Part shown: one piece after another, positions 29,714-39,483 of the stretch
Layout of the letters: the number at the start of each line of letters is the position of its first letter
How positions within the stretch are numbered: position 1 is the first letter of the stretch
Assembly (NCBI RefSeq): GCF_004283175.1
Contig: NZ_RXNW01000012.1
Coordinates: 1-64,000 of the forward strand
Origin: Legionella longbeachae
GTDB lineage: Bacteria; Pseudomonadota; Gammaproteobacteria; Legionellales; Legionellaceae
DNA: 64,000 bases
Direction: 5' to 3'
Translations under genes and position numbers: made by a program
Notes under the pieces: generated by a model
What the model saw: only the letters and a program-made list of their open reading frames with translations
What the model was told of the DNA's origin: nothing
Databases searched by the model: none

Positions 29714-30388
29714 ATGGGTAATCAAGCAAATGTATTAATGTACTTTATGCAAGCAGGTTTAGTGGTTAAGACCGTGATGTTATTGTTGGCCGCTGCATCC
29801 ATTACTTCATGGACATTAATATTTCAAAGAGCATGGTTTTTTAACCAGAAAAAACAACTTACAGACGCATTTAATCGAAGGTTCTGGGAAAGCGCTGATT
29901 TAAGTAGGCTTTATGCTGATGTTGATAGTAATTCTGATGAACGACAGGGTATGGCAGCTATTTTTCACTCTGGTTTTAGAGAGTTTATACGGGCCCGTAA
30001 GCAGGGAAACGTAGTTATTGAACCGATACAAAGAGTGATGCAAATTACTCATGCTAAAGAAGCAGAAAAACTAGAAAGGCATTTACCTTTTTTTGCTTCT
30101 GTAGGTTCTATTGCACCTTATGTGGGATTATTTGGTACAGTTTGGGGTATAATGACCTCTTTTCAGGCATTAGGCCATGCACAACAAGCAACTATTGCTA
30201 TGGTGGCTCCGGGAATTTCTGAGGCACTTGTAGCTACAGCTTTAGGATTATTTACAGCAATACCTGCTGTTATTGCCTATAACCGCTATACAACACGCGC
30301 TAATGATTTATTAAATCGATTTGATTTATTTCAGGAAGAATTGATATCGCTTATAGAACAACAAAATAATGACACTGTAAGGGGGTAA
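29714..30388 (+). CDS. tolQ: Tol-Pal proton channel subunit TolQ
   Basis: TolQ is the multi-spanning stator of the inner-membrane motor that energises the Tol-Pal envelope system. The 224-residue protein has three membrane segments (about residues 14-34, 128-150, 168-190). The last includes APGISEALVATALGLFTAIPA with its conserved Thr and Pro, typical of the TolQ/ExbB/MotA family. It is one base upstream of tolR. Confidence 0.96.
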   Translation: MGNQANVLMYFMQAGLVVKTVMLLLAAASITSWTLIFQRAWFFNQKKQLTDAFNRRFWESADLSRLYADVDSNSDERQGMAAIFHSGFREFIRARKQGNVVIEPIQRVMQITHAKEAEKLERHLPFFASVGSIAPYVGLFGTVWGIMTSFQALGHAQQATIAMVAPGISEALVATALGLFTAIPAVIAYNRYTTRANDLLNRFDLFQEELISLIEQQNNDTVRG

Positions 30389-30389
30389 A

Positions 30390-30848
30390 ATGATCAGAGC
30401 AAAAACAAAACGTGATCGTCCCATATCAGAAATTAACGTTGTACCCTATATTGATGTAATGTTGGTTTTACTGGTTATCTTTATGATTACAGCGCCTATG
30501 TTGAGTCAAGGTGTTACAGTAGATTTACCCAAGGCAGCAAGTCAAACCCTGGCACCTACTGATAGGGAGCCTATTATTGTTTCAGTAAATCAACAAGGAT
30601 CTTATTTCCTTAATATCAGTAGCACACCAGCAGAACCTATAGAAGCTCAAGCTCTAGTTGTTCGGGTTGCTGCGGAATTAGAGTTAGCAAAACAATCAAA
30701 CCAAAAACTTAACGTTTTAGTTAAGGGAGATCAAGGGGTTGCATATGGTAAAGTTGTTCAAGCAATGGCGTTACTCAAGCAAGCAGGAGCAGAGCAAGTA
30801 GGCTTGTTAACTGATTCAGAGTCAGAGAAATCAGAGGGGCAAACATGA
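30390..30848 (+). CDS. tolR: Tol-Pal motor subunit TolR
   Basis: TolR pairs with TolQ to use the proton gradient. The 152-residue protein has one N-terminal membrane helix carrying the proton-binding Asp in PYIDVMLVLLVIFMITAP (Asp at about residue 23) and a periplasmic domain. Family length is 140-150. It overlaps tolA by four bases. Confidence 0.96.
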   Translation: MIRAKTKRDRPISEINVVPYIDVMLVLLVIFMITAPMLSQGVTVDLPKAASQTLAPTDREPIIVSVNQQGSYFLNISSTPAEPIEAQALVVRVAAELELAKQSNQKLNVLVKGDQGVAYGKVVQAMALLKQAGAEQVGLLTDSESEKSEGQT

Positions 30849-31819
30849 TCAGCAATTCAAGTTATCGTAATGCTTTTTTTGCAGCAATTGGTTTACATCT
30901 TTTTTTAATTGTGATGCTTTTAACCGATAATTCAAGTCAACGCCCTGTTTTAACACCTGAAACTAAAAATACGCCCGGCATAGAGCAACCTATTGCGGTG
31001 ACACCACAAAATGAGGTTGTTAAAGCAGTAAGCGTTGACAATAAACAAGTCATGGAGACCGTTAATCGGTTAAAGCAGGAACGTGAGCAACAAAAAAGAG
31101 CTGAAATCAATAGGCAAAATGAGCTTAAGCGTCAGGCTGAGGCTGCTCGACAGCAAAGAATCAAAGAACAACAGCAGCTGGCACGACTTAAAGAGGAAGC
31201 AAATAAAATCGCCATTGCCAGAAAAAAACAAGCAGAGGAAGAAAAAAAACGTTTAAAACAAATGGCTGAGCAAAAAGCACTAGAAGCAAAGCGTATTGAA
31301 GAGTTAAAAAAACAAAAGGATGAGTTAGTTAAACAGCAAAAGTTGGAAGCACAGAAACTTGCTGAGCTGAATAAAAAGAAATTGGCTGAAAAAGAAAAAG
31401 CAGAGAAAATCCAGGCAGAAATGGAGAAAAAGAAAGCTGCAACAGAAGCAAAAAAGCAAGCTGAAGCAGAGGCTGCTGCCAGACAAGCACAAGCAGCACA
31501 AAATGCTGAAAGACAGGCTCGTATAGCAGGTGAAGTAGATAAATATAAAGCCCTTATCGTCAATGCAATCGGCAGAAATTGGATATTACCCGAAAATGTT
31601 GACAGTACATTGTCAAGCCAATTTAGAATTCGCCTTGCTCCTGATGGCATGGTGTTAGAAGTTTCTTTAACACGCAGTAGTGGGGATCCGCTGCTTGATC
31701 GTTCAGCGCAAACAGCTATTTATAAAGCATCACCACTACCTGTACCAACAGATCCTGATACTTTCAATCTGTTTCGTGATATAAGTTTAACCGTTCGTCC
31801 TGAACAAGTTAGGGGATAA
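30845..31819 (+). CDS. tolA: Tol-Pal system protein TolA
   Basis: TolA links the TolQR motor to TolB and Pal across the periplasm. The 324 residues comprise an N-terminal membrane anchor (about 9-25, [16 protein letters not shown]), a long Lys/Glu/Ala/Gln-rich helical rod (about 70-230) and a C-terminal globular domain with [12 protein letters not shown] and the [19 protein letters not shown] motif. Low-complexity coding in the rod generates spurious open frames on the other strand. Confidence 0.95.
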   Translation: MISNSSYRNAFFAAIGLHLFLIVMLLTDNSSQRPVLTPETKNTPGIEQPIAVTPQNEVVKAVSVDNKQVMETVNRLKQEREQQKRAEINRQNELKRQAEAARQQRIKEQQQLARLKEEANKIAIARKKQAEEEKKRLKQMAEQKALEAKRIEELKKQKDELVKQQKLEAQKLAELNKKKLAEKEKAEKIQAEMEKKKAATEAKKQAEAEAAARQAQAAQNAERQARIAGEVDKYKALIVNAIGRNWILPENVDSTLSSQFRIRLAPDGMVLEVSLTRSSGDPLLDRSAQTAIYKASPLPVPTDPDTFNLFRDISLTVRPEQVRG

Positions 31820-31824
31820 AACAC

Positions 31825-33084
31825 GTGATTAATCGAATTATTAAATTATTTTTGCTGCTTTTTATGCAGCAAGTTTTTGCTCTTGATTTAGAGTTAACCC
31901 AAGGAGTTAATTCAGCACTACCAATTGCTATTAATTCTTTTGGAGCGAATGGTACGGCCCAGGAAATTGGGCAAGTCATTGAAAATGACTTAAATTTATC
32001 TGGCCAGTTTCGCATTGTTTCCGGACCTCAAGGTCCTAATGGACAATCATCGGTAAATACTTTACGACAATTAGGAGCTGATAGCGTTGTAACTGGACGA
32101 GTCACCCAAGTAGGTAATCGTTATGAAGTAAGCTTCACTTTAACTGATGCAGTTGCCAAAGGTGCTACCTTACTGACCAAAACCTATCAAATTAGTGCTA
32201 ATCAAATTAGACCATTAGCACATCATATTAGTGATGAGGTATATCAGAAGTTAACTGGAGAACGAGGAGTATTTTCTACACGCATCGCCTACATATCAGT
32301 ACAAAGAACACCAAAAATTACTCGTTATTCCCTCGAAGTTGCTGATGCAGATGGTTATAATCCTCAAAGCCTATTGGTTTCAGGAGATCCTATTATGTCT
32401 CCAGCGTGGTCCCCTGATGGTAAATCAATTTCTTATGTTTCTTTTGAGAAAAAGAAAGCTCAAATTTTTACGGTTTCAGTAGAAACGGGGCAACGACGTT
32501 TAATCACTAGTTTCCCAGGAATTAATGGCGCGCCCGCATGGTCACCTGACGGAAATCAACTGGCTGTAGTTCTATCTAAAAGCGGAACTCCAAAAATATA
32601 CAGTGTTGACATACACAGCGGTACTATGAAGCAATTAACTTTTGGGGATGCTATTGATACAGAACCACGGTATGCCCCTGATGGGAAAAGTATATTGTTC
32701 ACTTCAGGTAGAGGGGGTTCACCACAAATTTATCGTTTATCTTTAGCAACGGGTGAAGTCGCTCGAGTAACCTTTGAAGGAAACTATAATGCACGCGCTT
32801 CTTATACCCCTGATATGAAAAATATCGTGATGTTGCATCGCGATGATAGGCAATTTAATATAGGACTACAAAGTGCTGCCGGTGGGCCTATCCTTAGTTT
32901 GACCTCTTCTGGCCGAGATGAGTCTCCATCTGTTGCTCCAAATGGCCGGTTAGTTCTTTATGCGACGCATAATCAAGATAAAGGGGTATTGGGTATTGTT
33001 TCTCTTGACGGTAGGATAAGGATGAGGCTTCCTGCGCGTGAAGGAGATGTACAAGAGCCTGCTTGGTCTCCATATTTAGGTTAA
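31825..33084 (+). CDS. tolB: Tol-Pal system beta-propeller TolB
   Basis: TolB is a periplasmic protein that binds Pal and TolA. It starts with GTG at 31825, five bases after tolA, preceded by AGGGG. The signal peptide ends about residue 19 (QQVFA). After an N-terminal domain come the propeller repeats, marked by recurring [33 protein letters not shown] and EPAWSPY. The 419 residues are of normal length. Notably, the expected next gene pal is not present; an S1/P1 nuclease follows. Confidence 0.96.
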   Translation: MINRIIKLFLLLFMQQVFALDLELTQGVNSALPIAINSFGANGTAQEIGQVIENDLNLSGQFRIVSGPQGPNGQSSVNTLRQLGADSVVTGRVTQVGNRYEVSFTLTDAVAKGATLLTKTYQISANQIRPLAHHISDEVYQKLTGERGVFSTRIAYISVQRTPKITRYSLEVADADGYNPQSLLVSGDPIMSPAWSPDGKSISYVSFEKKKAQIFTVSVETGQRRLITSFPGINGAPAWSPDGNQLAVVLSKSGTPKIYSVDIHSGTMKQLTFGDAIDTEPRYAPDGKSILFTSGRGGSPQIYRLSLATGEVARVTFEGNYNARASYTPDMKNIVMLHRDDRQFNIGLQSAAGGPILSLTSSGRDESPSVAPNGRLVLYATHNQDKGVLGIVSLDGRIRMRLPAREGDVQEPAWSPYLG

Positions 33085-33086
33085 TA

Positions 33087-33905
33087 ATGATTCGAATTAT
33101 TTACATACTTATTTTTTGTTTTTGGGTATTACAAGGTTACGCCTGGAATGCGGCAGGCCACAAGGTAGTGGCTCAAATTGCTTACGATAATTTATCACCG
33201 GAAGCAAAATTGATGTGTCATAAATATCTTCGTTCGCACACTCATAAAACTCCTAACGCAAGTTTTGTAGGCTCTTCGACTTGGATGGATGAAATTAGGT
33301 TTAGAGAGGTTTATTGGTATGATGTAATGCACTATATTGATATCCCTTTTAGCACAGAAGAGATTGATTTGCCTCCAGTTGAGAGCATTAATGCTGTATG
33401 GGCAATTAAGCAGGCTATGAACGTTTTCTCTTCTAAAAAAACTAAACCCGCTGAAAAACGGCTTGCCTTACGTATGTTAATCCATGTTGTGGGAGATCTC
33501 CATCAACCATTGCATGCGGTAACTCGAGTTAGCCCCGAGTTTCCCAAGGGGGATTTAGGAGGTAATTTGTTTCCCTTAGGTGCGAATTCTGTAGGGAATA
33601 ATTTGCATAAGTACTGGGACAATGGCGCAGGTTTTTTTCTAGGTCAATATAATGCAAAAAAGGTGAAAAAGACCGCATATGACTTAGAACAAAAATTATC
33701 ATGTTCAGGCATTAGTACACAAATAGAGCCTAAAAAATGGGCTAAGATGTCTCACAAGCTCGCTGTAAAAAATGCGTATCAACTTAACCCCAAAGACACC
33801 CCAAGTACTAAATATCAAGAGGATGCTCAAAAGTTAGTACAAAAGCAGGTTGTATATGCAGGTTGTAGATTGGCTGTGATGCTCAACAAATTGGCAAAAG
33901 CGTAA
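33087..33905 (+). CDS. S1/P1-type zinc nuclease / 3'-nucleotidase
   Basis: The 272-residue protein is an S1/P1 nuclease with a three-zinc active site. With the ATG at 33087 it has a signal peptide ending YA, so the mature chain begins with Trp20 (WNAAGHKVVAQIA), whose free amino group and side residues bind zinc in this family. Further ligands sit in HVVGDLHQPLHAV and NNLHKYWDNG. It should degrade single-stranded nucleic acids and 3'-nucleotides in the periplasm or outside the cell. A member of this family (Lpn1) is known from Legionella pneumophila. It follows tolB by two bases. Confidence 0.9.
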   Translation: MIRIIYILIFCFWVLQGYAWNAAGHKVVAQIAYDNLSPEAKLMCHKYLRSHTHKTPNASFVGSSTWMDEIRFREVYWYDVMHYIDIPFSTEEIDLPPVESINAVWAIKQAMNVFSSKKTKPAEKRLALRMLIHVVGDLHQPLHAVTRVSPEFPKGDLGGNLFPLGANSVGNNLHKYWDNGAGFFLGQYNAKKVKKTAYDLEQKLSCSGISTQIEPKKWAKMSHKLAVKNAYQLNPKDTPSTKYQEDAQKLVQKQVVYAGCRLAVMLNKLAKA

Positions 33906-34144
33906 ATCAATGTCTTTTAAATCGGGAATGATGCAGTAAGTCGAGTTGATCTCTTCTGATTAAGAAACCTTCCTCTTTTCTTATTAACCTAATTTTTCTT
34001 TGGTAAATTAATGCGAGTTATCTTGATAGTGAGTTACTAAAATTATGCCAATTTTTAATCAAATAGCCTTTAATATCTAAATCTTGATTTATATGGTACT
34101 ATTCGTTCATTTTATACCATAACCAATGATACGTGAGATCAAAA

Positions 34145-35566
34145 ATGAGTAAAAACCCCAAGGAAGTAGCTCGTGTAACAGCTGGAAAAATCGTCAAAGA
34201 TTTATTGGACACGCCAAGAGACGTGTCTTTAACAAAACAAGAAGTGATTACTCTCCTTAATAAACATATCGAAGATGCTTATCTTGAAGTCACACCCGCA
34301 GATATAACCTCTTTATATAAGGCGCTTTCCGTACTCTTGCATCCAGATAAGCAGTTTTCTGCAATTGACCCCAGGCTAAACAGTTATTTGGAGAAAGAGG
34401 AGTTGGATCTTACTGGCGAGCCATTTAAAATCTTAAATCGAATTAATCAGAAACATCTCTTTAAAAATGCGGCAAAAAATCCAAAGGATGGGTTTAGTAG
34501 TTTTATTGAATATTTTGAGCACTTAATGACCCCCATGGAAGAGTCTTTGAATCGGTATTATCAGCCCTTTCGTTTTTTAGCAAAGGCCTCTTATGGAGTA
34601 CTTTCAATATTTATTGGTGCTGCTGCTTTTATGGGTATTATTGGCTTTTTTCTTTCGACTATTGTTTTGGAAATATCTAAAAAACTTATTAATTTCACAT
34701 TAAATTTATTAACAAATAATCAATATACCATAGAATTAAACAATTATTTGGATCCTCATTTTGAAGAATATAAGGTATTATTTTTAAAAAACTATAGAAT
34801 TCAGGCAATCGAGCAATGTAGAGCGCAACAAAATGAAGAAGAAGCTGAACGAATTCAGGTAATGAGTGATGAGGATTTATATACAAGGATAATCAATGCA
34901 GAAGTGGAGGCCAGGTTACAAGAACTATTCAAACAAAATATAAGTCCCTTTGCCTCTAATAAAGAAGCACTGGAGATGCAAATAAGGCAGGAACTTACCA
35001 ATTCATTAATGAATGAAATAAATGATAATTATAAACAGCTCATTAAAAATAATGTTTTTATTAATGATTTTACTCGACTGAAATTAATTTCTCTTGCTTT
35101 ATACCGCGCGATTACGAAACCTTTAGATGAAGTTGAGGGAAATAAATTTATTTCCGTAATTTTAAGACCCTTACAAATTGCGGCATCGCCATTAATTCTT
35201 GGAGCTACAACACTTATAGGGGTGGTAGGCGCTATTACTGTTGGTTTAGTTATTACTGAAGTGGGACTCAGTTTTATAGCTAAAGTTGCAGCTTTAGCAT
35301 TGCTTAATTCTCCTCTGTATGCTTTGGATTTAGGACACTATACAGCAAAACAAATCAAGGGATGTCTATATGGTAATGAAAATTGTACGTTTATGAATGA
35401 AGGACCGAGAAACTTGTTGATGCTCGAATGGCATCAAGACAAATCGCCTACACGTACAGAAGAACCACCCATTCATATAAGGTCTTTATTTTCAAATCTA
35501 AAATCCACAGTGCCAACAAAAACTAATGATCAAGAACTACCTAGAAGACATTCAGTAAGTTGCTAA
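34145..35566 (+). CDS. Membrane protein with J-domain-like HPD motif, possible effector
   Basis: The 473-residue protein has an N-terminal region resembling a divergent J-domain: LYKALSVLLHPDKQF places the diagnostic HPD at residues 66-68 at the end of a helix, followed by FKILNRINQKHLF. In known J-proteins HPD stimulates Hsp70. Two strongly hydrophobic regions (about 150-178 and 347-390) enclose a Glu-rich helical middle (about 200-300). The C-terminal 60 residues are soluble and Pro/Thr/Ser-rich. ATG at 34145 is used; a GTG at 34133 is possible. No family is recognised. A membrane-inserted effector is an inference from architecture and genome type. Confidence 0.65.
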   Translation: MSKNPKEVARVTAGKIVKDLLDTPRDVSLTKQEVITLLNKHIEDAYLEVTPADITSLYKALSVLLHPDKQFSAIDPRLNSYLEKEELDLTGEPFKILNRINQKHLFKNAAKNPKDGFSSFIEYFEHLMTPMEESLNRYYQPFRFLAKASYGVLSIFIGAAAFMGIIGFFLSTIVLEISKKLINFTLNLLTNNQYTIELNNYLDPHFEEYKVLFLKNYRIQAIEQCRAQQNEEEAERIQVMSDEDLYTRIINAEVEARLQELFKQNISPFASNKEALEMQIRQELTNSLMNEINDNYKQLIKNNVFINDFTRLKLISLALYRAITKPLDEVEGNKFISVILRPLQIAASPLILGATTLIGVVGAITVGLVITEVGLSFIAKVAALALLNSPLYALDLGHYTAKQIKGCLYGNENCTFMNEGPRNLLMLEWHQDKSPTRTEEPPIHIRSLFSNLKSTVPTKTNDQELPRRHSVSC

Positions 35567-35788
35567 AAACTATAAAATTTGAGTAATAATGGGGATCGAG
35601 GAAGCCCCCTCTTGCTTCAAAAGATAAATAAAACTTTCTTTTAATTAACCGAATGTATGAATAAGCTATTATGAATACATCACCATAGCAGAATGAGCAG
35701 CCAACACTCTAATAACAAAAAAATAATGTGCTATATTTTAAGGGTCAATATAACTCGGATGCAGATCCTAAATAAAAGGAATAACAAT

Positions 35789-36106
35789 ATGAATAAGATA
35801 TGTGTAAAAATGGGAGTATTTACTTTATTAATGAGCGCGAGCTTTTGGGGTTGGTCCGCAGGAGGTTGTAAGGCTATTGCTATCTCTTGCATGCAGAATG
35901 GATATTTCAAGGGTGGGGAAAGTTCAGGCAAAGATTTAATTAAACATTGCGTAATACCTGTAGTAGCAGGTACTAAAACATTACCAAATAAAACCTTTAG
36001 CCCAGGACAACTGCAAGAATGCAAGATGGCATTAGCTGAAAAAATGAAGGATAAAATGCAACAACAAAATCAACAAACACAAAACCAACAACCACAACAA
36101 CAATAA
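35789..36106 (+). CDS. Small secreted Cys-containing protein with Gln-rich tail
   Basis: With the ATG at 35789, which follows AAAAGGA, this gives 105 residues. A signal peptide (about 1-23, ending GWSA) leads to a mature part of about 80 residues with four cysteines (GGCKAIAISC, KHCVIP, QECKMAL), suggesting two disulfides. The protein ends in a tail rich in Gln and Asn (QQQNQQTQNQQPQQQ). I do not recognise a family. It is probably periplasmic or secreted. Confidence 0.65.
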   Translation: MNKICVKMGVFTLLMSASFWGWSAGGCKAIAISCMQNGYFKGGESSGKDLIKHCVIPVVAGTKTLPNKTFSPGQLQECKMALAEKMKDKMQQQNQQTQNQQPQQQ

Positions 36107-36164
36107 AGAAAGCCTCCTTACATGCTGCGACTTGTAGGTCAGGGTAAGTGTTTCAAACTCTGGA

Positions 36165-36185
36165 TTCCGCGGCTATGCCGCGGAA
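36165..36185. terminator. GC-rich perfect inverted repeat
   Basis: TTCCGCGGC (36165-36173) is perfectly inverted at 36177-36185 with a three-base loop. It sits between the convergent small secreted gene and the E2 gene. It may be a terminator without a T-run or a short repeated palindrome. Confidence 0.4.
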
Positions 36186-36327
36186 CGGTTGGGGTCTATG
36201 TGCTGACAGTTGCTATGGGATTAAATTGATCGCACCCTGCGCAATAAAGTATGTATTTGTTTATTTTTTTTTGCATGATGTGTGAATATTTCTCCCATTG
36301 ATGAGTATAGAGGTGAGTATTTACCTT

Positions 36328-37440
36328 CTAATCCATTTGTAAGGATTGTATGATCGAACCTAAGAAACGAGTTGCTTCACCACCCGTAACTGCCCTGTGA
36401 TCAAAACTAAGTGATAAAGGAAGGATATTATGTATTTCTACCTTACCTTCGACCGCAACAACCCCTTGATAAAGCCTGCCAACAGCCAAGATTGCAACCA
36501 TTGGTGGGACTATAATGGGGCTTGCGAAACGACCAGCAAATTTTCCAAAATTGGAAAGCGTAATCGTCGCTCCTTTCAATTTGTCTGCTGTAATTTCACG
36601 ATTACCTACTGATTGTTTAAATTCATTAATCATACTGCGTAATTCAGTATCAGATCGTGTTCCTGCATCATGAATAACAGGAACAAACAACCCTTCCTCA
36701 TTATCCATCGCCAGGCCAAGGTGTACTTCATTAAAACATTGTCGTGCACCATGTTTTGTATCAAACCATGCATTTAATGCAGGTTCACTTTTAGTGGCTT
36801 CAATTATAGCTCTAATTAAACGAACGGTAATATCAGTGCCAGATTTCCAGGCGCTAATATCTGCTTCATCAAAGATGCTAACAGGAACTACTTCGGCGTG
36901 TGACTGAACCATGCTATTGAGCATAGCACGTCTTACTCCACGAAGAGGTTCAAAACCTACCGGTATTTGGGCGTTTTTATCTGCTTGGGTTTGCACATCA
37001 TCCCTGGTGATGACACCAAATTCGCCTGTACCTTTTATCGTAGATAAATCAACGCCAAGTTTTTTTGCAAGCATTTTTACAGCAGGGGTTGTCTTTATAC
37101 GACCTTGAGTAGCGTGTTGTACTCCAATAGTAAAATTATCTTCAAAAACTTCACTACTTTCTTCTAAGTTGCCAACGACGGTTCCCTTATCGGCAGCTTT
37201 TGACGCGGTCGACACAAAGGCAACTAAAGGCTCTCCTGTTTTAATAATGTCGCCTGGCTTGCCATATAATTTACTTATTACTCCTGTCTGTGGACAAGGA
37301 ACATCGACTACTGCCTTGGCTGTTTCCATAGAAACCAGAGGCTGATCCACGACAACAGTATCTCCTTCTTTGACAAACCACTCATGAATCTCAGCATCAG
37401 GTAAGCCTTCACCTAAATCAGGTAGATTGAAAATATTCAT
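36328..37440 (-). CDS. 2-oxoacid dehydrogenase E2 (dihydrolipoyl acyltransferase)
   Basis: This E2 core (370 residues) has one lipoyl domain with the modified Lys42 in SMETAKAVVDV, a peripheral subunit-binding domain (about 117-150, TTPAVKMLAKKLGV) and the acyltransferase domain with the histidine of SFDHRAVTGGEA. In that motif the usual Asp (HRxxDG) is Thr, a variant found in some proteobacterial members. It follows E1 beta by two bases. No E3 gene is present here. Substrate could be pyruvate or branched-chain oxoacids; the operon resembles the Legionella pdhABC-type set. Confidence 0.9.
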   Translation of the reverse strand: MNIFNLPDLGEGLPDAEIHEWFVKEGDTVVVDQPLVSMETAKAVVDVPCPQTGVISKLYGKPGDIIKTGEPLVAFVSTASKAADKGTVVGNLEESSEVFEDNFTIGVQHATQGRIKTTPAVKMLAKKLGVDLSTIKGTGEFGVITRDDVQTQADKNAQIPVGFEPLRGVRRAMLNSMVQSHAEVVPVSIFDEADISAWKSGTDITVRLIRAIIEATKSEPALNAWFDTKHGARQCFNEVHLGLAMDNEEGLFVPVIHDAGTRSDTELRSMINEFKQSVGNREITADKLKGATITLSNFGKFAGRFASPIIVPPMVAILAVGRLYQGVVAVEGKVEIHNILPLSLSFDHRAVTGGEATRFLGSIIQSLQMD

Positions 37441-37442
37441 TA

Positions 37443-38417
37443 TTACTCCATTATGCTCATAATACTGTTTTTAATACGTGTAACACTGGGTATGTATTGC
37501 TTTTCCAGTTGGAAATAGGGCATTACTGTATCGTATCCTGTCACCCGTTGAACAGGAGCCATTAAATCAGCCATGGAATTTTCCATAATAAGGGCAGAGA
37601 TTTCAGCACCTACACCACAGGTTTTTGCTCCTTCATGTACAATAACACAACGACCCGTTTTTTCTACTGAGGCCAAAATTGTTTCTATGTCTAGGGGTTT
37701 TATTGTTGCGACGTCAATTATTTCACAAGAAATACCTTCCTCCTTTAGTTGTTTCGCTGCGAGTTGCGTTTCATGCAAACTTGCTCCCCAACTTACTAAA
37801 GTAACATCATCACCTTGTTGCAAAGTGAAACACTTACCAATGGGTAGTGCTTCTCCATTATCTTCGACAGGTTGTTTAACAAGGCGATAAATACGCTTTG
37901 GCTCTAGAAAAATTACTGGATCAGGATTACGCATTGCCGCCAAGAGCAAACCATAAGCACGTTTAGGCGAAGAGGGTATAACAACTTGCAAACCTGGGAT
38001 ATGGGCAAATAGTGCTTCAGTGCTTTCAGAGTGATGCTCTGGTGCCCTGATTCCTCCTCCAAAAGGGGCTCGAAAAACGAGGGGGCAGTGTAGTCGTCCC
38101 CGTGTCCTGTTACGCATACGAGCGGCATGAGAGATAATTTGATTCATGGCAGGGTATATAAAACCCATAAATTGAAATTCGGCAACTGGCTTTAGGCCTT
38201 GTACAGACATTCCAATTGCCAATCCTGCGATCATTGATTCTGCTAGAGGAGTATCAAATACTCTTTTTTCTCCGAAGCGCTCTTGCAGTCCAACTGTTGC
38301 ACGAAAAACCCCGCCGTTTTTACCTACATCCTCTCCAAAAACCACCACGTTTTCATCGTGAGCTAACTCATAAGCTAAAGCCTGAGTAACTGCTTCAATT
38401 AACGTAATATCAGGCAT
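37443..38417 (-). CDS. 2-oxoacid dehydrogenase E1 beta subunit
   Basis: The 324-residue beta subunit pairs with E1 alpha to decarboxylate the oxoacid using thiamine diphosphate. It shows the family motifs VVVFGEDVGKNGGVFRAT, FDTPLAESMIAGLAIGMS, PVAEFQFMGFI and the HHSESTEALFAHIPGL loop. It overlaps the E1 alpha stop by eight bases. Length and motifs are standard for alpha2beta2-type E1. Confidence 0.93.
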   Translation of the reverse strand: MPDITLIEAVTQALAYELAHDENVVVFGEDVGKNGGVFRATVGLQERFGEKRVFDTPLAESMIAGLAIGMSVQGLKPVAEFQFMGFIYPAMNQIISHAARMRNRTRGRLHCPLVFRAPFGGGIRAPEHHSESTEALFAHIPGLQVVIPSSPKRAYGLLLAAMRNPDPVIFLEPKRIYRLVKQPVEDNGEALPIGKCFTLQQGDDVTLVSWGASLHETQLAAKQLKEEGISCEIIDVATIKPLDIETILASVEKTGRCVIVHEGAKTCGVGAEISALIMENSMADLMAPVQRVTGYDTVMPYFQLEKQYIPSVTRIKNSIMSIME

Positions 38418-39483
38418 TTGTTGCTTCCTCCATAGCTATTGCACGTTGTTCGACCAAATACTCAGGTAGTTCAGCGTAATGATAATCAAAAATGCTGGTA
38501 ACTGGTTGAGTTTTCATGTTCAGATATTCACTAACGGCCTTCTCAACCTCTTCTGAGCACTGGATAACCAGGTTCTCCTCATCTTGTGCATTCCATATCT
38601 TTTGCTCCATGAGAAACTCTTTAAATCGTGCAATAGGTTCTTTCGGCTTTGCTTTTTCTACATCGGCAGAGGGTTGGTATCGAGTTGCATCATCAGCTGT
38701 TGTATGATCGGATAAACGATAAGATAATGCCTCAATTAATGTCGGCCCTTCCCCTTGGCGCGCATTTTCAATGGCATCACCAATGATCTGTCTTGTTGCC
38801 AAAATATCATTGCCATCAACTTGTATGCCAGAAAAACCTGCAGCAATTGCTTTTTGTGCAATAGTTTGTGTCCCAGTTTGCTTCTCTCTGGGAACTGAAA
38901 TAGCCCATTGGTTATTATTTACCACAAAAACCACAGGTAATTTCCAGGTACCCGCTATATTTATTGCTTCATAAAAATCACCTTCAGAAGTGCCGCCTTC
39001 ACCAAGACAAACTACTGCTACACGAGATTGATTTCTGTATTGGAAAGCAAAAGCAATGCCAGTTGCATGCAAACATTGAGAGGCAATGGGGACGCAAATA
39101 GGTAAGTCTTCTGAATTACAAGAAAACTGGCTACCGCGCTCATCGCCACCCCAAAAAGCAAGAATTTCAGACATTTTTACACCGCGTTGAAATTGTGCAG
39201 CGTAATCTCGATAATAGGGTACAAACACGTCCTCGGGACGCATCGCATGACCTATGGCGGTGGAAATCGCTTCTTGGCCATTAATAGGAGCATAAGTTCC
39301 CATTTTTCCAGTTCTTTGTAACGCAATTGCTTTTTTATCAAAGGTACGCGTAAGAACCATCATTTTGTAAAGTTCTTTCAATACGGTATGATCCTTGGCA
39401 AAATCAGGAAGCTGGCCTGCTAATTTCCCATGTTCATCCAAAAATTGAGTATAAGTAATGTCAAATTGAGCAACTGTTGCCAT
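38410..39483 (-). CDS. 2-oxoacid dehydrogenase E1 alpha subunit
   Basis: The 357-residue alpha subunit has the thiamine-diphosphate motif GEGGTSEGDFYEA running to VNNNQWAI, and the phospho-loop region YRLSDHTTADDATRY. The N-terminus (FLDEHGKLAGQLPDFA) resembles pyruvate dehydrogenase E1 alpha of the heterotetrameric kind. AAGGAG precedes the ATG at 39483, marking it as first gene of the minus-strand operon E1 alpha - E1 beta - E2. Confidence 0.92.
   Translation of the reverse strand: MATVAQFDITYTQFLDEHGKLAGQLPDFAKDHTVLKELYKMMVLTRTFDKKAIALQRTGKMGTYAPINGQEAISTAIGHAMRPEDVFVPYYRDYAAQFQRGVKMSEILAFWGGDERGSQFSCNSEDLPICVPIASQCLHATGIAFAFQYRNQSRVAVVCLGEGGTSEGDFYEAINIAGTWKLPVVFVVNNNQWAISVPREKQTGTQTIAQKAIAAGFSGIQVDGNDILATRQIIGDAIENARQGEGPTLIEALSYRLSDHTTADDATRYQPSADVEKAKPKEPIARFKEFLMEQKIWNAQDEENLVIQCSEEVEKAVSEYLNMKTQPVTSIFDYHYAELPEYLVEQRAIAMEEATNA

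Noticed and set aside
31132-31650. Long minus-strand open frame (172 codons) within tolA
   Set aside because: It is the mirror of the Lys/Glu/Ala-rich rod of TolA, giving a Ser/Cys/Phe-rich translation with no start context; TolA on the plus strand is certain.
37573-37890. Plus-strand open frame inside the E1 beta gene
   Set aside because: Its translation is low in recognisable motifs and it lies fully within a conserved minus-strand enzyme gene.
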